Source: Christensenellaceae bacterium (GTDB taxonomy: Bacteria; Bacillota; Clostridia; Christensenellales; Aristaeellaceae). From it: a stretch of 39,528 nt of DNA. How positions within the stretch are numbered: position 1 is the first letter of the stretch; every line of letters starts with the position of its first letter. This document shows positions 9,045-18,251 of the stretch, in pieces. The position numbers were made by a program, and so were the translations under genes. Location of the stretch: the NCBI GenBank assembly GCA_012837835.1, contig DUQK01000060.1, positions 1 to 39,528 of the forward strand. Reading direction: 5' to 3'. The notes below the pieces were generated by a model that had not been told where the DNA came from, did not search any database, and worked only from the letters and a program-made list of their open reading frames with translations.

Positions 9045-12000
9045 TTAGTAGTATATCCCCGGGAACCAGCGCATAGCATCAAGCCAGGCAGTGCTTACCC
9101 TAACTCCGCTTATATAAGGGAAAAAGCCTATGAACAGCACCGCTGACAGCAGCGTTATGCCTATAGCCACAACCCTAGATGTTTTAGGGTAATAATCCCA
9201 AATTCTATCTATCACATAGGCTATAGCCATTATGGCAAAGGGTGTCGCAGGGAAATAGTGATATATGTATGTACCGCGCGGCACCAAGCACCAAGGCAGG
9301 TACTGCGCAAAATAGGCTATAAGTATAAATATCGCGCGCCTTGAAAATCTTTCTTTACCACGAACCGCATTAACTATCATATACAATATTATTGCTATAA
9401 GTGCGACTGTGCTTACCCACCATACAGCGGGGTTGCCAAATGCCCATATTGCGCTGCCTGTACCGTCTATCCTTGGGGCAGAGTAATAATACATAGGCTT
9501 TTGAGATAGCGGCCACATATACCATTTGGAAGCAAAGGGGTGGTCTGCCCCTCTGCCCGGCGCTGAATGGTAATTATACATGCTTATATTGGCTCTATGC
9601 ACTTTTTCTATAGTAAGCCCATCAACGCTTGAGACAAACACGGGGTAGAAGGATAAATAATAAATAAGTAAAGGTATTATAACAAAAAACAGCACGCAAT
9701 ACAGCAGCGTTTTTACAGTGCGGTTTTTCCATGTGTTGGCAGCACTTTCATATATAGGGTTTGTTTCCCCATTTTTTAGCGCTTTTTCAGCAGCTATACC
9801 TTGGCGGATTTGCCTATATAAGCTAATAAAGAATATAACCGCAAGACCCATTCCTGCATAACATCCCGTCCACTTGCTTGCACACGCAAGACCCATGAAT
9901 ATGCCGCTTAGCGCTAATGGCAATAAGCTTTTACTAAAAGGCAGCTCATATACATTAAGGAATGCATAGCGGAACATAAAATAGGTAGACCATATTATAA
10001 AAAGCGTTACAAAGCTATCTATGGTAGCAATGCGGGTCTGTGCAAAGTGCATACAGTCAAAAGCCATAAGTAGCATGGGTAGAGCGGCAAGGTATCTCCT
10101 CTTTGTAAATAGCCTGCCAAGCATATACATACCCGGCAGCATAAGCACGCCCGCAAGCGCACCCGGAAAACGCCAGCCAAAGGGCGTCATGCCGAATATG
10201 GCTATGGATAATGTCATAAACACCTTGCCAAGAGGCGGGTGAGATACCTCGTATATAGCGCTTGGCTCTTCGTGCCTTAAAGAGTTAAGCTGCTCAAGAC
10301 CTGTACGCGCGTGGTATATTTCGTCAAAATACATGCTGTTTCGCCATGTAGGCGCAGCTTCCAGCACTCCCTGCTCGTCTATTAAGTTTGCTCCATTGCC
10401 GCTAATAAGCGTTGGGGTTATTTTTTCCCTAGTTTCGGTATCTACAAGCATAATCTCATATATATATAAGCCTATTTTTTCTGCCTCTATGCTAATATAC
10501 CTTCCACTATGTATTACAGGGCTTCCTGAAAAAGCCATGGGGGTAGAATGTTCATCAGCAACAGTATTTTGCTTTATCCATGTAAAGCAATCACCGGGGT
10601 ACGCCTTTGCATGGTAAGGCTTTAAATCATCTAGGCTATTGCCTGAAGATATTATAAATGTATTGTTGCTATCCCAGTGTATACCGGGGTAGTATAGCAC
10701 TTCAAAGCTGCGCTCATTACCAAGGTCAAACACAACTTCTTCTCCCCTCTCACTTGAAATAAAGGGGTTTTGAGGGGCACTAGTACTGCCCAAATCCGCA
10801 AGCGCAACTATGCCATATATTAGCGTAACGCATATTATTATTGCTACATCTTTCTTATCCAGCCTTGGTATTCTGCTTTTTTTATTAAGTGATGATAAAT
10901 AATATTCATCGCTTGATACTTTTTGCGTTTCCTCGTGTTTATCTATGTTAAACCCTACCGCAACTGCATTTTTCTCGCTGAATATAAAGCCTATATACAA
11001 TGTAAAGCCGGCAGTAAACACCCATATTATGGAGTTAATATACTCTGCGAATACAGAATCACTCAAAATATTAAAATGCGGAGCGTGCAGATGCCCCTCT
11101 GCACCGCCTATGCGTATAGATCTATCAAGCACTATGCCTACATTCATAAACAGCACAAGCGATAGTAAAAGTATTAGCGCCAGAAGCCTTTTATCCCTGA
11201 AACGCAGGGCAAATAATATAAGCAGCACTATTGCCGGGAACATATAGCGCTCGTGCATCATGGCACCATATGTGGAGAACATTATTAGTATAAGCGCTCC
11301 AAAAAACGGCAGCCAATTAATATCATTTTTGCGTATATACAGAGCGGTAATTATAATAAAAGATGACCCCATCATTAAATAGCCTGTGTGAAGTAGTGTT
11401 ACAGGCGCAAATATTATTACCGCAAGCGGTATAAATGCGGCAGCTAGAGTAACAATAAGAGTCTTTTTATTTTCATACTCTTTTATAATATCTTTTTCCC
11501 TATATATGTAAAAAGCAGTGGGCAGTATTATACCTAAAGGAGCAATAAGCCTTATAGCTAGACTTGCCGCATTATCCGCAGGTAGCCAGTTAAGCCCGAA
11601 TATATGGTACAGGTTGGTTGCATTTACAGTAATACCTGAATAGAGTGTCATAGTATCTTTGTAGAGTTCTATAAGCCAACCTATGCCCTCTTGCTCTACT
11701 TGGAAAGGCAATATTACAACCACCGCCGCAATAAGCGCATATATAAGCCCCTTTATTGCTTCCTTTGCGCGTGTATCGCGGTTTTTATATATATCCCAAA
11801 TAAATGCAACTAAGCCTAAAGGTCCAAACATAAGCGCCTGAGGCTTAATAAGCACGGACAACATGTATAAAGGAAGCGCAACGCTCCACTTACCTTTTGC
11901 AGCAAATATTACAACAAGCAGTATAAACAGAGTAAGCACGCTATCAACCTGCCCCCACGCACTGCCTATAATTATGCTTACGGGGTTAAATGCATATAGA

Positions 12001-13088
12001 GCGGATAACGCAAGCGATTTTGTTTCGCTAAAGCCCTTTTTACACGAAAGTTTATATATTATGTATACAATAAATAAATCACTTATTATAGGCGGCAATT
12101 TTACCATAAATTCGGTAGCGCCCATGCCTAAAAGCCTGCCAATTTCCCCTATGGGCCATAGTATTAGCATATAACCGGGGGGATAGTCCGCATACATTTC
12201 TGTTAAATAAAAGCTGCTTGGTCCTACGCTCGCCATATGGTTTGCCCATGCTGTAAAGCAGCCTATATCAACGCTGTAACCTTTAACAGTTAAAGCTATT
12301 ATTATTCTAATAAGTGCAGATAGCGCTATAAGCAATATTATACCTATAGGGTTTTTAATATATTTTAGTTCCCGAGTTGCAGCTTTTTTCATAACCTTAT
12401 ATGTAAAGACACAATAAATAAGCATTAGTATAAGCAACCAAGACCAAGCGGGATTGCCAATATCGCTATCTAATGGAGTTTCGGCTTTTGTTTCAGGTAT
12501 CTCCCAAGACTGCACAAGCTCGCCCTCAGGCACCTTATCCACAGCATAAAGCTCTACATTATCAAAACCGGCTTCACCTATGCTTTCTCCACTATACCCG
12601 CCAAGCCTTGCAAATACAGTAATTTCAGTTTGCTTTGAGCCTGTTCGCCCGTACATATATATGGTGTTCCAATCATCGCTTTCATATACGCTTTCTGAGA
12701 ACACATAAACACCTTCTATAGAAAGGTTTGCTCCCCTTCCGCCCTCGGCATATGCCTTTACATCACCCTTTAAGCAATATACGGTATTTGGCAATACCTT
12801 TACCCTCTGCATAAAGCGCGCGTCGTTAGCCTCGTTGTTTACTATATTAACGGCATTGCCGTCTTTACCTTCTGAAACAAAGTATTCGCTAACGCCTATT
12901 GTTGGTATATATGCTTCAGTGCCCCAGTGCATTGGCATTCCGCTATCGCTAAGCTGCTCAAATCCGCTGTTTTGAAGTATGTTTTTATTGTATTCGGGTT
13001 TATCTTTGGGCTTTATTATAAAAAACGCAGCTAAAAGCATTACCAAAGCTACAATGGCTATTATCCATGTTTTTTTATTTATCTTCAT
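9045..13088 (-). CDS. Giant membrane glycosyltransferase: CBM-like domain plus two GT-C modules (second is PMT/GT39-like)
   Basis: The protein is 1,347 residues. Residues 8-25 form a membrane anchor. Residues about 35-190 resemble an extracytoplasmic carbohydrate-binding module (NILQNSGFEQL at its start, GFDNVELYAV at its end). Two polytopic GT-C-type modules follow. The first (about 215-720) has the early Asp loop VDIGCFTAWANHM and YADYPPGYM. The second (about 750-1347) has the protein O-mannosyltransferase signature FDEIYHARTGLE, SHPPLGK and an extracellular loop rich in Asn, Trp and Tyr. Such enzymes move sugars from polyprenyl-phosphate donors to proteins or glycans at the outer membrane face. 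The start is the ATG at 13086-13088 (AAGGGCGG upstream), overlapping the yraN TGA as ATGA. Acceptor and sugar are unknown. Single-module relatives are far shorter, so the fusion is noteworthy. Confidence 0.85.
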   Translation of the reverse strand: MKINKKTWIIAIVALVMLLAAFFIIKPKDKPEYNKNILQNSGFEQLSDSGMPMHWGTEAYIPTIGVSEYFVSEGKDGNAVNIVNNEANDARFMQRVKVLPNTVYCLKGDVKAYAEGGRGANLSIEGVYVFSESVYESDDWNTIYMYGRTGSKQTEITVFARLGGYSGESIGEAGFDNVELYAVDKVPEGELVQSWEIPETKAETPLDSDIGNPAWSWLLILMLIYCVFTYKVMKKAATRELKYIKNPIGIILLIALSALIRIIIALTVKGYSVDIGCFTAWANHMASVGPSSFYLTEMYADYPPGYMLILWPIGEIGRLLGMGATEFMVKLPPIISDLFIVYIIYKLSCKKGFSETKSLALSALYAFNPVSIIIGSAWGQVDSVLTLFILLVVIFAAKGKWSVALPLYMLSVLIKPQALMFGPLGLVAFIWDIYKNRDTRAKEAIKGLIYALIAAVVVILPFQVEQEGIGWLIELYKDTMTLYSGITVNATNLYHIFGLNWLPADNAASLAIRLIAPLGIILPTAFYIYREKDIIKEYENKKTLIVTLAAAFIPLAVIIFAPVTLLHTGYLMMGSSFIIITALYIRKNDINWLPFFGALILIMFSTYGAMMHERYMFPAIVLLILFALRFRDKRLLALILLLSLVLFMNVGIVLDRSIRIGGAEGHLHAPHFNILSDSVFAEYINSIIWVFTAGFTLYIGFIFSEKNAVAVGFNIDKHEETQKVSSDEYYLSSLNKKSRIPRLDKKDVAIIICVTLIYGIVALADLGSTSAPQNPFISSERGEEVVFDLGNERSFEVLYYPGIHWDSNNTFIISSGNSLDDLKPYHAKAYPGDCFTWIKQNTVADEHSTPMAFSGSPVIHSGRYISIEAEKIGLYIYEIMLVDTETREKITPTLISGNGANLIDEQGVLEAAPTWRNSMYFDEIYHARTGLEQLNSLRHEEPSAIYEVSHPPLGKVFMTLSIAIFGMTPFGWRFPGALAGVLMLPGMYMLGRLFTKRRYLAALPMLLMAFDCMHFAQTRIATIDSFVTLFIIWSTYFMFRYAFLNVYELPFSKSLLPLALSGIFMGLACASKWTGCYAGMGLAVIFFISLYRQIRQGIAAEKALKNGETNPIYESAANTWKNRTVKTLLYCVLFFVIIPLLIYYLSFYPVFVSSVDGLTIEKVHRANISMYNYHSAPGRGADHPFASKWYMWPLSQKPMYYYSAPRIDGTGSAIWAFGNPAVWWVSTVALIAIILYMIVNAVRGKERFSRRAIFILIAYFAQYLPWCLVPRGTYIYHYFPATPFAIMAIAYVIDRIWDYYPKTSRVVAIGITLLSAVLFIGFFPYISGVRVSTAWLDAMRWFPGIYY

Positions 13089-13426
13089 GCTTTTCCGCCC
13101 TTCATATGCCATATGCCGGCACGTGTTATTTCTATAATGTCAAAACGCTGTTTACACTTAATATTGTTATCCAAAATGTACTGCCTTGCCGCGCTTCGCA
13201 CTCTGCGGCGCTTATCTTCATCTACGCTGCTAAAAGCTTCCCCAAGCCTTGCATCAGGGCGATATTTAACCTCTATAAAGCATATAACATCCCCTTGCTT
13301 TGCTATAATATCAATTTCTCCGCCTTTTGCACGGTATCTTGTATTAATTATTTCATAGCCCATATCTACAAGGTATTCACAGGCTTTCTTTTCGCCTATT
13401 AAGCCTATATCAGTTGATTTTTTCAT
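13085..13426 (-). CDS. yraN: YraN, UPF0102 family nuclease-like protein
   Basis: 113-residue member of the UPF0102 family, with a PD-(D/E)XK nuclease-like core: GEKKACEYL, GGEIDIIAKQGD and FIEVKYR contain the acidic and lysine residues expected for a metal site. The biochemical role is not established in most bacteria; in this position beside rnhB it is conserved in many genomes. The ATG at 13424-13426 overlaps the rnhB stop (ATGA) and its own TGA overlaps the next ATG in the same way, so it is translated by coupling. Confidence 0.93.
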   Translation of the reverse strand: MKKSTDIGLIGEKKACEYLVDMGYEIINTRYRAKGGEIDIIAKQGDVICFIEVKYRPDARLGEAFSSVDEDKRRRVRSAARQYILDNNIKCKQRFDIIEITRAGIWHMKGGKA

Positions 13427-14031
13427 GTAAATTTCGTAATAAAGCTCCTTCGGTGTATAGGGGAGGGCCCGTACTTTTTTATAGCCTCTATATGTACCTT
13501 CGTTCCATAACCCTTGTGGCGTGCAAACCCGTATTCCGGGTACAGCTTATCTATATCTCTCATATATCTATCCCTTGATACCTTTGCCACTATGCCCGCA
13601 CAGGCTATATTGTACGATTTTGCATCCCCCTTAACTATTGCTTCTATTTTACCGGGGAGTTTAAGCCCATCTATATAGTCTACTAAAAATAACTCTGCAC
13701 TGCATTTATTAGCCGCGTTCTCCATAGCAAGCCTTGTGGCGTTAAGTATGTTTATTTCGTCTATGGTTTCAGGCGGTATACTGCATATATCTACATACAG
13801 CGCATTTTTTATTATCTCTTCAAACAGCATTTCTCTGCGCTTTTCAGATAGCTTTTTAGAGTCATTAACATATGGAATTGCGCTATCAAGCGGCATAATT
13901 ACACAAGCTGCAGTTACAGGACCAGCTAAAGGTCCCCTACCTGCCTCATCTATACCTGCAATTCGGCTTATACCGTAAGCCTTATCAAATTCAAGCAATT
14001 CTTTGCTTAGCAATGCGCTATTAATTTTCAA
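13423..14031 (-). CDS. rnhB: Ribonuclease HII
   Basis: Removes ribonucleotides from RNA/DNA hybrids in the cytoplasm. It is 202 residues. The catalytic acidic residues start with D28 and E29 in GIDEAGRGPLAGPV, and the later LFLVDYIDG and SRDRYM motifs match the family. A TTG at 14050-14052 would give a longer protein, but the TTG at 14029-14031 has GGAGG six bases upstream and gives a normal N-terminus (MKINSALLSK), so I choose the latter. It overlaps the end of rbgA by 11 bases. The end shares ATGA with yraN. Confidence 0.95.
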   Translation of the reverse strand: MKINSALLSKELLEFDKAYGISRIAGIDEAGRGPLAGPVTAACVIMPLDSAIPYVNDSKKLSEKRREMLFEEIIKNALYVDICSIPPETIDEINILNATRLAMENAANKCSAELFLVDYIDGLKLPGKIEAIVKGDAKSYNIACAGIVAKVSRDRYMRDIDKLYPEYGFARHKGYGTKVHIEAIKKYGPSPIHRRSFITKFT

Positions 14032-14878
14032 AAATATCCTCCGGAGTTTCAAGGGTAATTTTGCCTATACGCCCATCCCTAAATTCATTTAGCACAGTGC
14101 TAACTGCTCTATCTATATCTAGTTCAGCACCGGGCAGTAAAAAGCCACGAGATTTACATATAGCATGCAGCATTTCCTCTGCAGACATTTTTGCATTATC
14201 TAGCTTATAGCGGCTTATAAGACTCATAGGCGAAACGCTCATAAGTTCATCTATAAGTTCAAGGCATAGGGCGTATGCATCTATAGCACCTTCTCCAATA
14301 GCGGCTATATAAGCAAGGCGTTTTGCAGCCCTCTGGTCCTCAAGCTTAGGCCACAGCATACCGGGGGTATCAAGGATAGAAATATCCTCACTCATTTTAA
14401 CCCACTGTGGCGCACGCGTTATTCCCGGGCGGTCTTCCGCCCTAAGTGATGTGCTTCCGGTTAAAGAATTTATAAATGTGCTCTTACCTACATTAGGCAC
14501 GCCTATAACCATAAGCCTTAAGGTTTTGTTTATTCCCTTTTGTTTTAAACGATTAGCCTCATTTTTAAGCGCATCGTTTATTGCAAGCCTTGTTTTATTT
14601 GCGCTGCTCGGTTTATTAGCCTGTATGGCTATAGCCTTTTCGCCAAGGCTATTGAAGTACCTTAGCCAAAGTTGAGTTTTTGCAGGATCTGCTAAATCCG
14701 CCTTATTTAGCACCAGCACCCTTGGCATATCTTTTGAAAGGGAATTTAGCTCCGGGTTGCGGCTTGAAACGGGTATCCTCGCATCGCATAGCTCCACAAG
14801 CGCATGAACCTGCTTTAATTGTTCCATCAATTTGCGCTTTGACTTTGCCATATGCCCAGGATACCAGTTTATAGACAT
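14021..14878 (-). CDS. rbgA: RbgA (YlqF), ribosome-assembly GTPase of the 50S subunit
   Basis: Circularly permuted GTPase needed for late maturation of the large ribosomal subunit. It is 285 residues. The order of motifs is permuted: NKAD (G4) at 58-61 comes before GVPNVGKS (G1) at 126-133 and DTPG (G3) at 170-173. The N-terminus INWYPGHMAKSKR is typical. The ATG at 14876-14878 has AGGAG seven bases upstream. It is the first gene of the minus-strand housekeeping cluster, behind the promoter at 14911-14939. Confidence 0.97.
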   Translation of the reverse strand: MSINWYPGHMAKSKRKLMEQLKQVHALVELCDARIPVSSRNPELNSLSKDMPRVLVLNKADLADPAKTQLWLRYFNSLGEKAIAIQANKPSSANKTRLAINDALKNEANRLKQKGINKTLRLMVIGVPNVGKSTFINSLTGSTSLRAEDRPGITRAPQWVKMSEDISILDTPGMLWPKLEDQRAAKRLAYIAAIGEGAIDAYALCLELIDELMSVSPMSLISRYKLDNAKMSAEEMLHAICKSRGFLLPGAELDIDRAVSTVLNEFRDGRIGKITLETPEDIFEN

Positions 14879-14910
14879 GCTTCATCTCCTAAGTAAAAAT
14901 TAGCACATAC

Positions 14911-14939
14911 AAAATAACATGTTCTTAATACAAATGCAA
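14911..14939 (-). promoter_or_regulatory. Promoter for rbgA and the housekeeping cluster
   Basis: On the minus strand TTGCAT (14934-14939) and TATTTT (14911-14916) are separated by 17 bases, just upstream of the rbgA ribosome site and after the tRNA-Ser terminator. The -10 is imperfect. Confidence 0.5.
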
Positions 14940-14954
14940 GAAATTGAGTGTAAC

Positions 14955-14983
14955 AAAAAAGGCGAAAACTTTTACGTTTCGCC
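14955..14983 (-). terminator. Rho-independent terminator after tRNA-Ser
   Basis: On the minus strand GGCGAAAC (14983-14976) pairs with GTTTTCGCC (14969-14961, one bulged base), followed by six Ts (14960-14955). It separates the tRNA from rbgA. Confidence 0.85.
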
Positions 14984-14991
14984 CGCCCATA

Positions 14992-15082
14992 TGGCGGAGA
15001 GTTAGGGATTTGAACCCTAGAAGCGCTATTAACGCTTACACGATTTCCAGTCGTGCGCCTTAGTCCACTCGGCCAACTCTCC
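14992..15082 (-). tRNA. tRNA-Ser (anticodon GGA)
   Basis: A 91-base class II tRNA on the minus strand. GGAGAGT at the 5' end pairs with ACTCTCC near the 3' end, followed by the discriminator G and an encoded CCA. The anticodon arm is CACGACT-GGA-AATCGTG, reading UCC/UCU serine codons. A long variable arm (GTAAGCGTTAATAGCGCTTC) and the T-loop GGTTCAAATCC confirm the class. Confidence 0.97.
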
Positions 15083-15093
15083 AAGTAAATGGC

Positions 15094-15122
15094 AATATAC
15101 CATTTTTTTGCGTTTCAGTCAA
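15094..15122 (-). promoter_or_regulatory. Promoter of tRNA-Ser
   Basis: On the minus strand TTGACT (15122-15117) and TATATT (15099-15094) are 17 bases apart, ending 11 bases before the tRNA. Confidence 0.8.
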
Positions 15123-15216
15123 TAAAATATAGCCTTTAAAGCTTATGCGCTTTTTCAAGGCAAAACTCGCACATTTATAAAACTATTACAGCGCCTTAGT
15201 ATTTAGCGCAAGGCAA

Positions 15217-15245
15217 TAGACAAAAGCTATTGATTAGACTATAAT
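15217..15245 (+). promoter_or_regulatory. Promoter of the plus-strand sugar/lysine operon
   Basis: A perfect TATAAT at 15240-15245 is followed by a GGGGGG ribosome site (15263-15268). The -35 near 15217-15223 (ATAGACA) is weak, so an activator or an extended element may assist. No cre-like palindrome was seen. Confidence 0.6.
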
Positions 15246-15274
15246 ACTTATATTAACTTTACGGGGGGTATTAT

Positions 15275-16369
15275 ATGAATAAGATTAGAGCAGGTATCAT
15301 CGGTTGCGGTGGTATAGCCAACGGAAAACATCTGCCGGCGATGAAGGAACTCGGCAATGTAGATATGCTCGCATTTTGCGATATCATTTTAGAGCGCGCG
15401 GAAAAAGCCCGCGAGGAATACGGCGCTGAAGGCGCAAAGGTATTCAAAGATTATAAGGACTTACTAAAGCTTAACCTTGATGCTGTATACATTTGCACGC
15501 CAAACCGCAGCCACTCAGATATTACTGTGGATGCGCTGCAATCCGGCAAACATGTAATGTGTGAAAAGCCAATGGCTATAAACGCTCAAGAGGCGCTGCG
15601 CATGCTTAAGGCTGCCGAAGAAACAGGCAAAATACTAACCATAGGTTACCAAAACCGTTTTCGTCCGGACAGCCGGTACCTAAAACGCGCATGTGAAAAT
15701 GGCGACCTTGGCGAAATCTATGTAGCCCGCGCAAACGCTATAAGGCGCAGAGCTGTTCCTACATGGGGCGTATTCCTAAACGAATATGAACAGGGCGGCG
15801 GTCCGCTTATAGATATAGGCACCCACGCGCTAGACCTTACCCTTTGGATGATGGATAACTACAGCCCAAACTATGTTGTAGGCAGTGTATACCATAAGCT
15901 GAATAACGACACCGAAACCGCCAACGCCTGGGGCGACTGGGACCCTGAAAAGTTCACTGTTGAAGACAGCGCCTTTGGCTTTGTAGTTATGAAAAACGGT
16001 GCAACTATTATGCTAAATAGCTCTTGGGCGCTAAACACCCTTGATGTTGAAGAAGCTTCAACAGTGCTTGCGGGCACAAAGGGCGGAGCGGATATGCACA
16101 ACGGTCTTCGCATAAACGGCGTTAAATATGGCAGGCAATTCACCGAAATACCTGACCTTACCGCAAACGATGTAGACTATTATGCAGGTACTAATGATTC
16201 TGCGCAGGTGCTTGAGCAGCGCGCATTTGTAGATGCAGTGCTTGGCAAGGGCGATATTGTAGTTACCCCTATGCAGGCGCTTGTGGTTACAAGGATACTC
16301 GACGCCGTGTATGAATCCGCCAAGACAGGCAAACCCGTCTACTTTGACGAAAAATACGGAGGACAATAA
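15275..16369 (+). CDS. Gfo/Idh/MocA family NAD(P)-dependent sugar oxidoreductase
   Basis: Cytoplasmic dehydrogenase of sugars or cyclitols; the substrate cannot be told. It is 364 residues. The Rossmann glycine motif is GIIGCGGIANGKH (7-19). The signature EKP with the catalytic lysine is at 97-99 (HVMCEKPMAI), and the second catalytic pair is D180/H184 in LIDIGTHALDLTLW. The ATG at 15275 follows GGGGGG. The stop TAA shares its last A with the ATG of the next gene (an isomerase-like protein), so the two are made together, probably as consecutive steps of one pathway such as an inositol- or glucoside-type oxidation. The link to the lysine genes downstream is unusual. Confidence 0.92.
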   Translation: MNKIRAGIIGCGGIANGKHLPAMKELGNVDMLAFCDIILERAEKAREEYGAEGAKVFKDYKDLLKLNLDAVYICTPNRSHSDITVDALQSGKHVMCEKPMAINAQEALRMLKAAEETGKILTIGYQNRFRPDSRYLKRACENGDLGEIYVARANAIRRRAVPTWGVFLNEYEQGGGPLIDIGTHALDLTLWMMDNYSPNYVVGSVYHKLNNDTETANAWGDWDPEKFTVEDSAFGFVVMKNGATIMLNSSWALNTLDVEEASTVLAGTKGGADMHNGLRINGVKYGRQFTEIPDLTANDVDYYAGTNDSAQVLEQRAFVDAVLGKGDIVVTPMQALVVTRILDAVYESAKTGKPVYFDEKYGGQ

Positions 16370-17175
16370 TGAAAAACATTAATGTAGCATACCAGCTGTA
16401 TTCCGCAAGGGAACTCGTAGAAAAGGATATGCTTAGCGTACTTAAAGAGCTAAGCCAAATGGGCTACAAGGGCGTTGAATTCGCGGGTTTCTTTGGACAT
16501 AGCGCAGATGAAATTAATAATATGCTTGCCGAAACCAATATGAAGGCGGTATCAAGCCATGTACCGGTTAAAGACCTTAAGAGCAATCTTGATGATATTA
16601 TCTCCTTCCACAAGGCAATAGGCTGCAAATACATAGTAGTCCCCTATGTTGAAGAGAATGACCGTCCCGGTTTCCCCGGTTTTGCTAAAATGATACGCTT
16701 CATATACGAAGCAGGCGTAGAGTGCAAGAAAAATGGCTTGCAGCTGCTATATCATAACCATGATTTTGAGTTTGAAAAAATATCCGGTATTTACGGATTA
16801 GACTTCCTCTATGACGCAGTGCCTGAAGATATTCTTCAAACCGAGATAGACACCTGCTGGGTACACTACTCAGAGGTAGACCCCATAGAATATCTGCTTA
16901 AATACACAGGCAGAGCCCCCATTGTACACCTTAAGGATTATAACGGCGTTAAAATAGAGGGAGACCCCTATGCCCTTATAGGCATAGATAAGGAAGCCTC
17001 ACAAGATAAGAAGTTCGCCTTCCTGCCTGTAGGACAGGGCGTGCAGGATGTAAAAGGTCTAATTGATGCAGGCCTTAAGGCAGGTGCTGAATGGTTTGTA
17101 GTAGAGCAGGACGAACCTACAGCTAATGGTCCCATGGAAGACGCAAGGCTAAGCCTTGAGGCTATATATGGCTAA
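16369..17175 (+). CDS. Sugar phosphate isomerase/epimerase-like TIM-barrel protein
   Basis: Member of the xylose-isomerase-like/AP endonuclease 2 TIM-barrel superfamily, like IolE/IolI and 3-keto-sugar enzymes. It is 268 residues. Metal-binding acidic and histidine residues lie in YHNHDFEFEK, LQTEIDTCWVHY, PIVHLKDYNG and WFVVEQDEP at the ends of successive strands. The ATG overlaps the upstream oxidoreductase stop by one base, with GGAGG just before. The role is probably isomerisation, epimerisation or dehydration of the oxidised sugar made by its partner; which reaction is not readable. Its end overlaps asd by 8 bases. Confidence 0.88.
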   Translation: MKNINVAYQLYSARELVEKDMLSVLKELSQMGYKGVEFAGFFGHSADEINNMLAETNMKAVSSHVPVKDLKSNLDDIISFHKAIGCKYIVVPYVEENDRPGFPGFAKMIRFIYEAGVECKKNGLQLLYHNHDFEFEKISGIYGLDFLYDAVPEDILQTEIDTCWVHYSEVDPIEYLLKYTGRAPIVHLKDYNGVKIEGDPYALIGIDKEASQDKKFAFLPVGQGVQDVKGLIDAGLKAGAEWFVVEQDEPTANGPMEDARLSLEAIYG

Positions 17176-18250
17176 GTGGCGCGTTGCAATAATAGGCGCA
17201 ACGGGTATGGTGGGAAGGCGCTTTATAGAGCTATTACAAAAGCACCCTTGGTTTGAAATAAGCTGCCTTGCCGCAAGCAGCAGGAGCGCGGGTAAAAAGT
17301 TTTCCGAGCTTGTAAACCCCGAAAGCTTAAGCGCTTACACGGATAAGGTGCTAAATTTAACCGTGCTTGATTCTTACGATGTAGAGGCGGTAAAGGCTTG
17401 CTCCGACTTTGCTTTCTGCGCTATTTCGCTTGATAAAGCCGCAACACGAGAGCTTGAAGAAAAATACGCTTCTGCCGGACTGCCGATAGTTAGCAACAAC
17501 TCCGCCTGCCGTATGGTGCCTGACGTGCCTATGATAATCCCCGAAATAAACGGAAATCACCTTGAAGTAATACCGGCGCAGCAAAGGCGGCTAGATACTA
17601 AAACCGGCTTTATAGCGGTTAAACCCAACTGCTCCATACAAAGCTATGTACCCGCCCTTACCCCGCTACTTAAGTTTGGCATAGATAAGCTTTCTGTATG
17701 CACATATCAGGCGGTAAGCGGAGCCGGCAAAACGCTTGAAACTTGGCCCGAAATGCAGGATAACATAATCCCATATATTGGGGGCGAGGAAGAAAAGAGT
17801 GAAATAGAACCCCTTAAAGTATGGGGAAAATTAAACGATGACAAAAGCGCTATACTTCTTTCTGATAAGCCTACAATAAGCGCACAGTGTATAAGAGTGC
17901 CTGTTTTAGACGGACATATGGCAGCGGTTTCCGTATCCTTTAAAAATAAGCCCAGTAAAGAGGATATATTATCCGCATGGAATACGCCTTCTCCCATAGA
18001 AAACCTTGAGCTCCCAAGCAGCCCAACTCCATACCTTAAATACTTTGAAGAGGCGGACCGCCCCCAAACTAGACTTGACAGGATGCTCGGAAATGGCATG
18101 TCTATTAGCATGGGCAGGCTAAGGGAGGATAGTCTATTTGACTGGCGCTTTGTATGCCTATCTCACAACACATTACGCGGCGCCGCGGGCGGGGCGGTGC
18201 TTACAGCAGAACTTCTCTGTAAAAAAGGCTATATACCTAAGGAGGGTTAA
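17168..18250 (+). CDS. asd: Aspartate-semialdehyde dehydrogenase
   Basis: Reduces aspartyl phosphate to aspartate semialdehyde, the branch point to lysine, diaminopimelate, threonine and methionine. It is 360 residues. NADP-binding AIIGATGMVGRRF is near the N-terminus. The catalytic cysteine is C155 in VKPNCSIQSYVPAL, and the proton-transfer histidine is H250 in CIRVPVLDGHMAAV. The PNCS(I)Q form and length resemble the archaeal/fungal-type branch, also present in some Clostridia. I choose the ATG at 17168 (GAGG six bases before) over an upstream in-frame ATG. It overlaps the isomerase by 8 bases and dapA begins 1 base after its stop. Confidence 0.95.
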   Translation: MAKWRVAIIGATGMVGRRFIELLQKHPWFEISCLAASSRSAGKKFSELVNPESLSAYTDKVLNLTVLDSYDVEAVKACSDFAFCAISLDKAATRELEEKYASAGLPIVSNNSACRMVPDVPMIIPEINGNHLEVIPAQQRRLDTKTGFIAVKPNCSIQSYVPALTPLLKFGIDKLSVCTYQAVSGAGKTLETWPEMQDNIIPYIGGEEEKSEIEPLKVWGKLNDDKSAILLSDKPTISAQCIRVPVLDGHMAAVSVSFKNKPSKEDILSAWNTPSPIENLELPSSPTPYLKYFEEADRPQTRLDRMLGNGMSISMGRLREDSLFDWRFVCLSHNTLRGAAGGAVLTAELLCKKGYIPKEG

Positions 18251-18251
18251 C

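Noticed and set aside
10923-11247. Plus-strand open frames inside the large glycosyltransferase
   Set aside because: They lie opposite clear membrane-protein coding sequence, have no ribosome site and show no family features.
14869-15084. Minus-strand open frame across tRNA-Ser
   Set aside because: It reads through a well-formed tRNA and its promoter, so it is not a gene.
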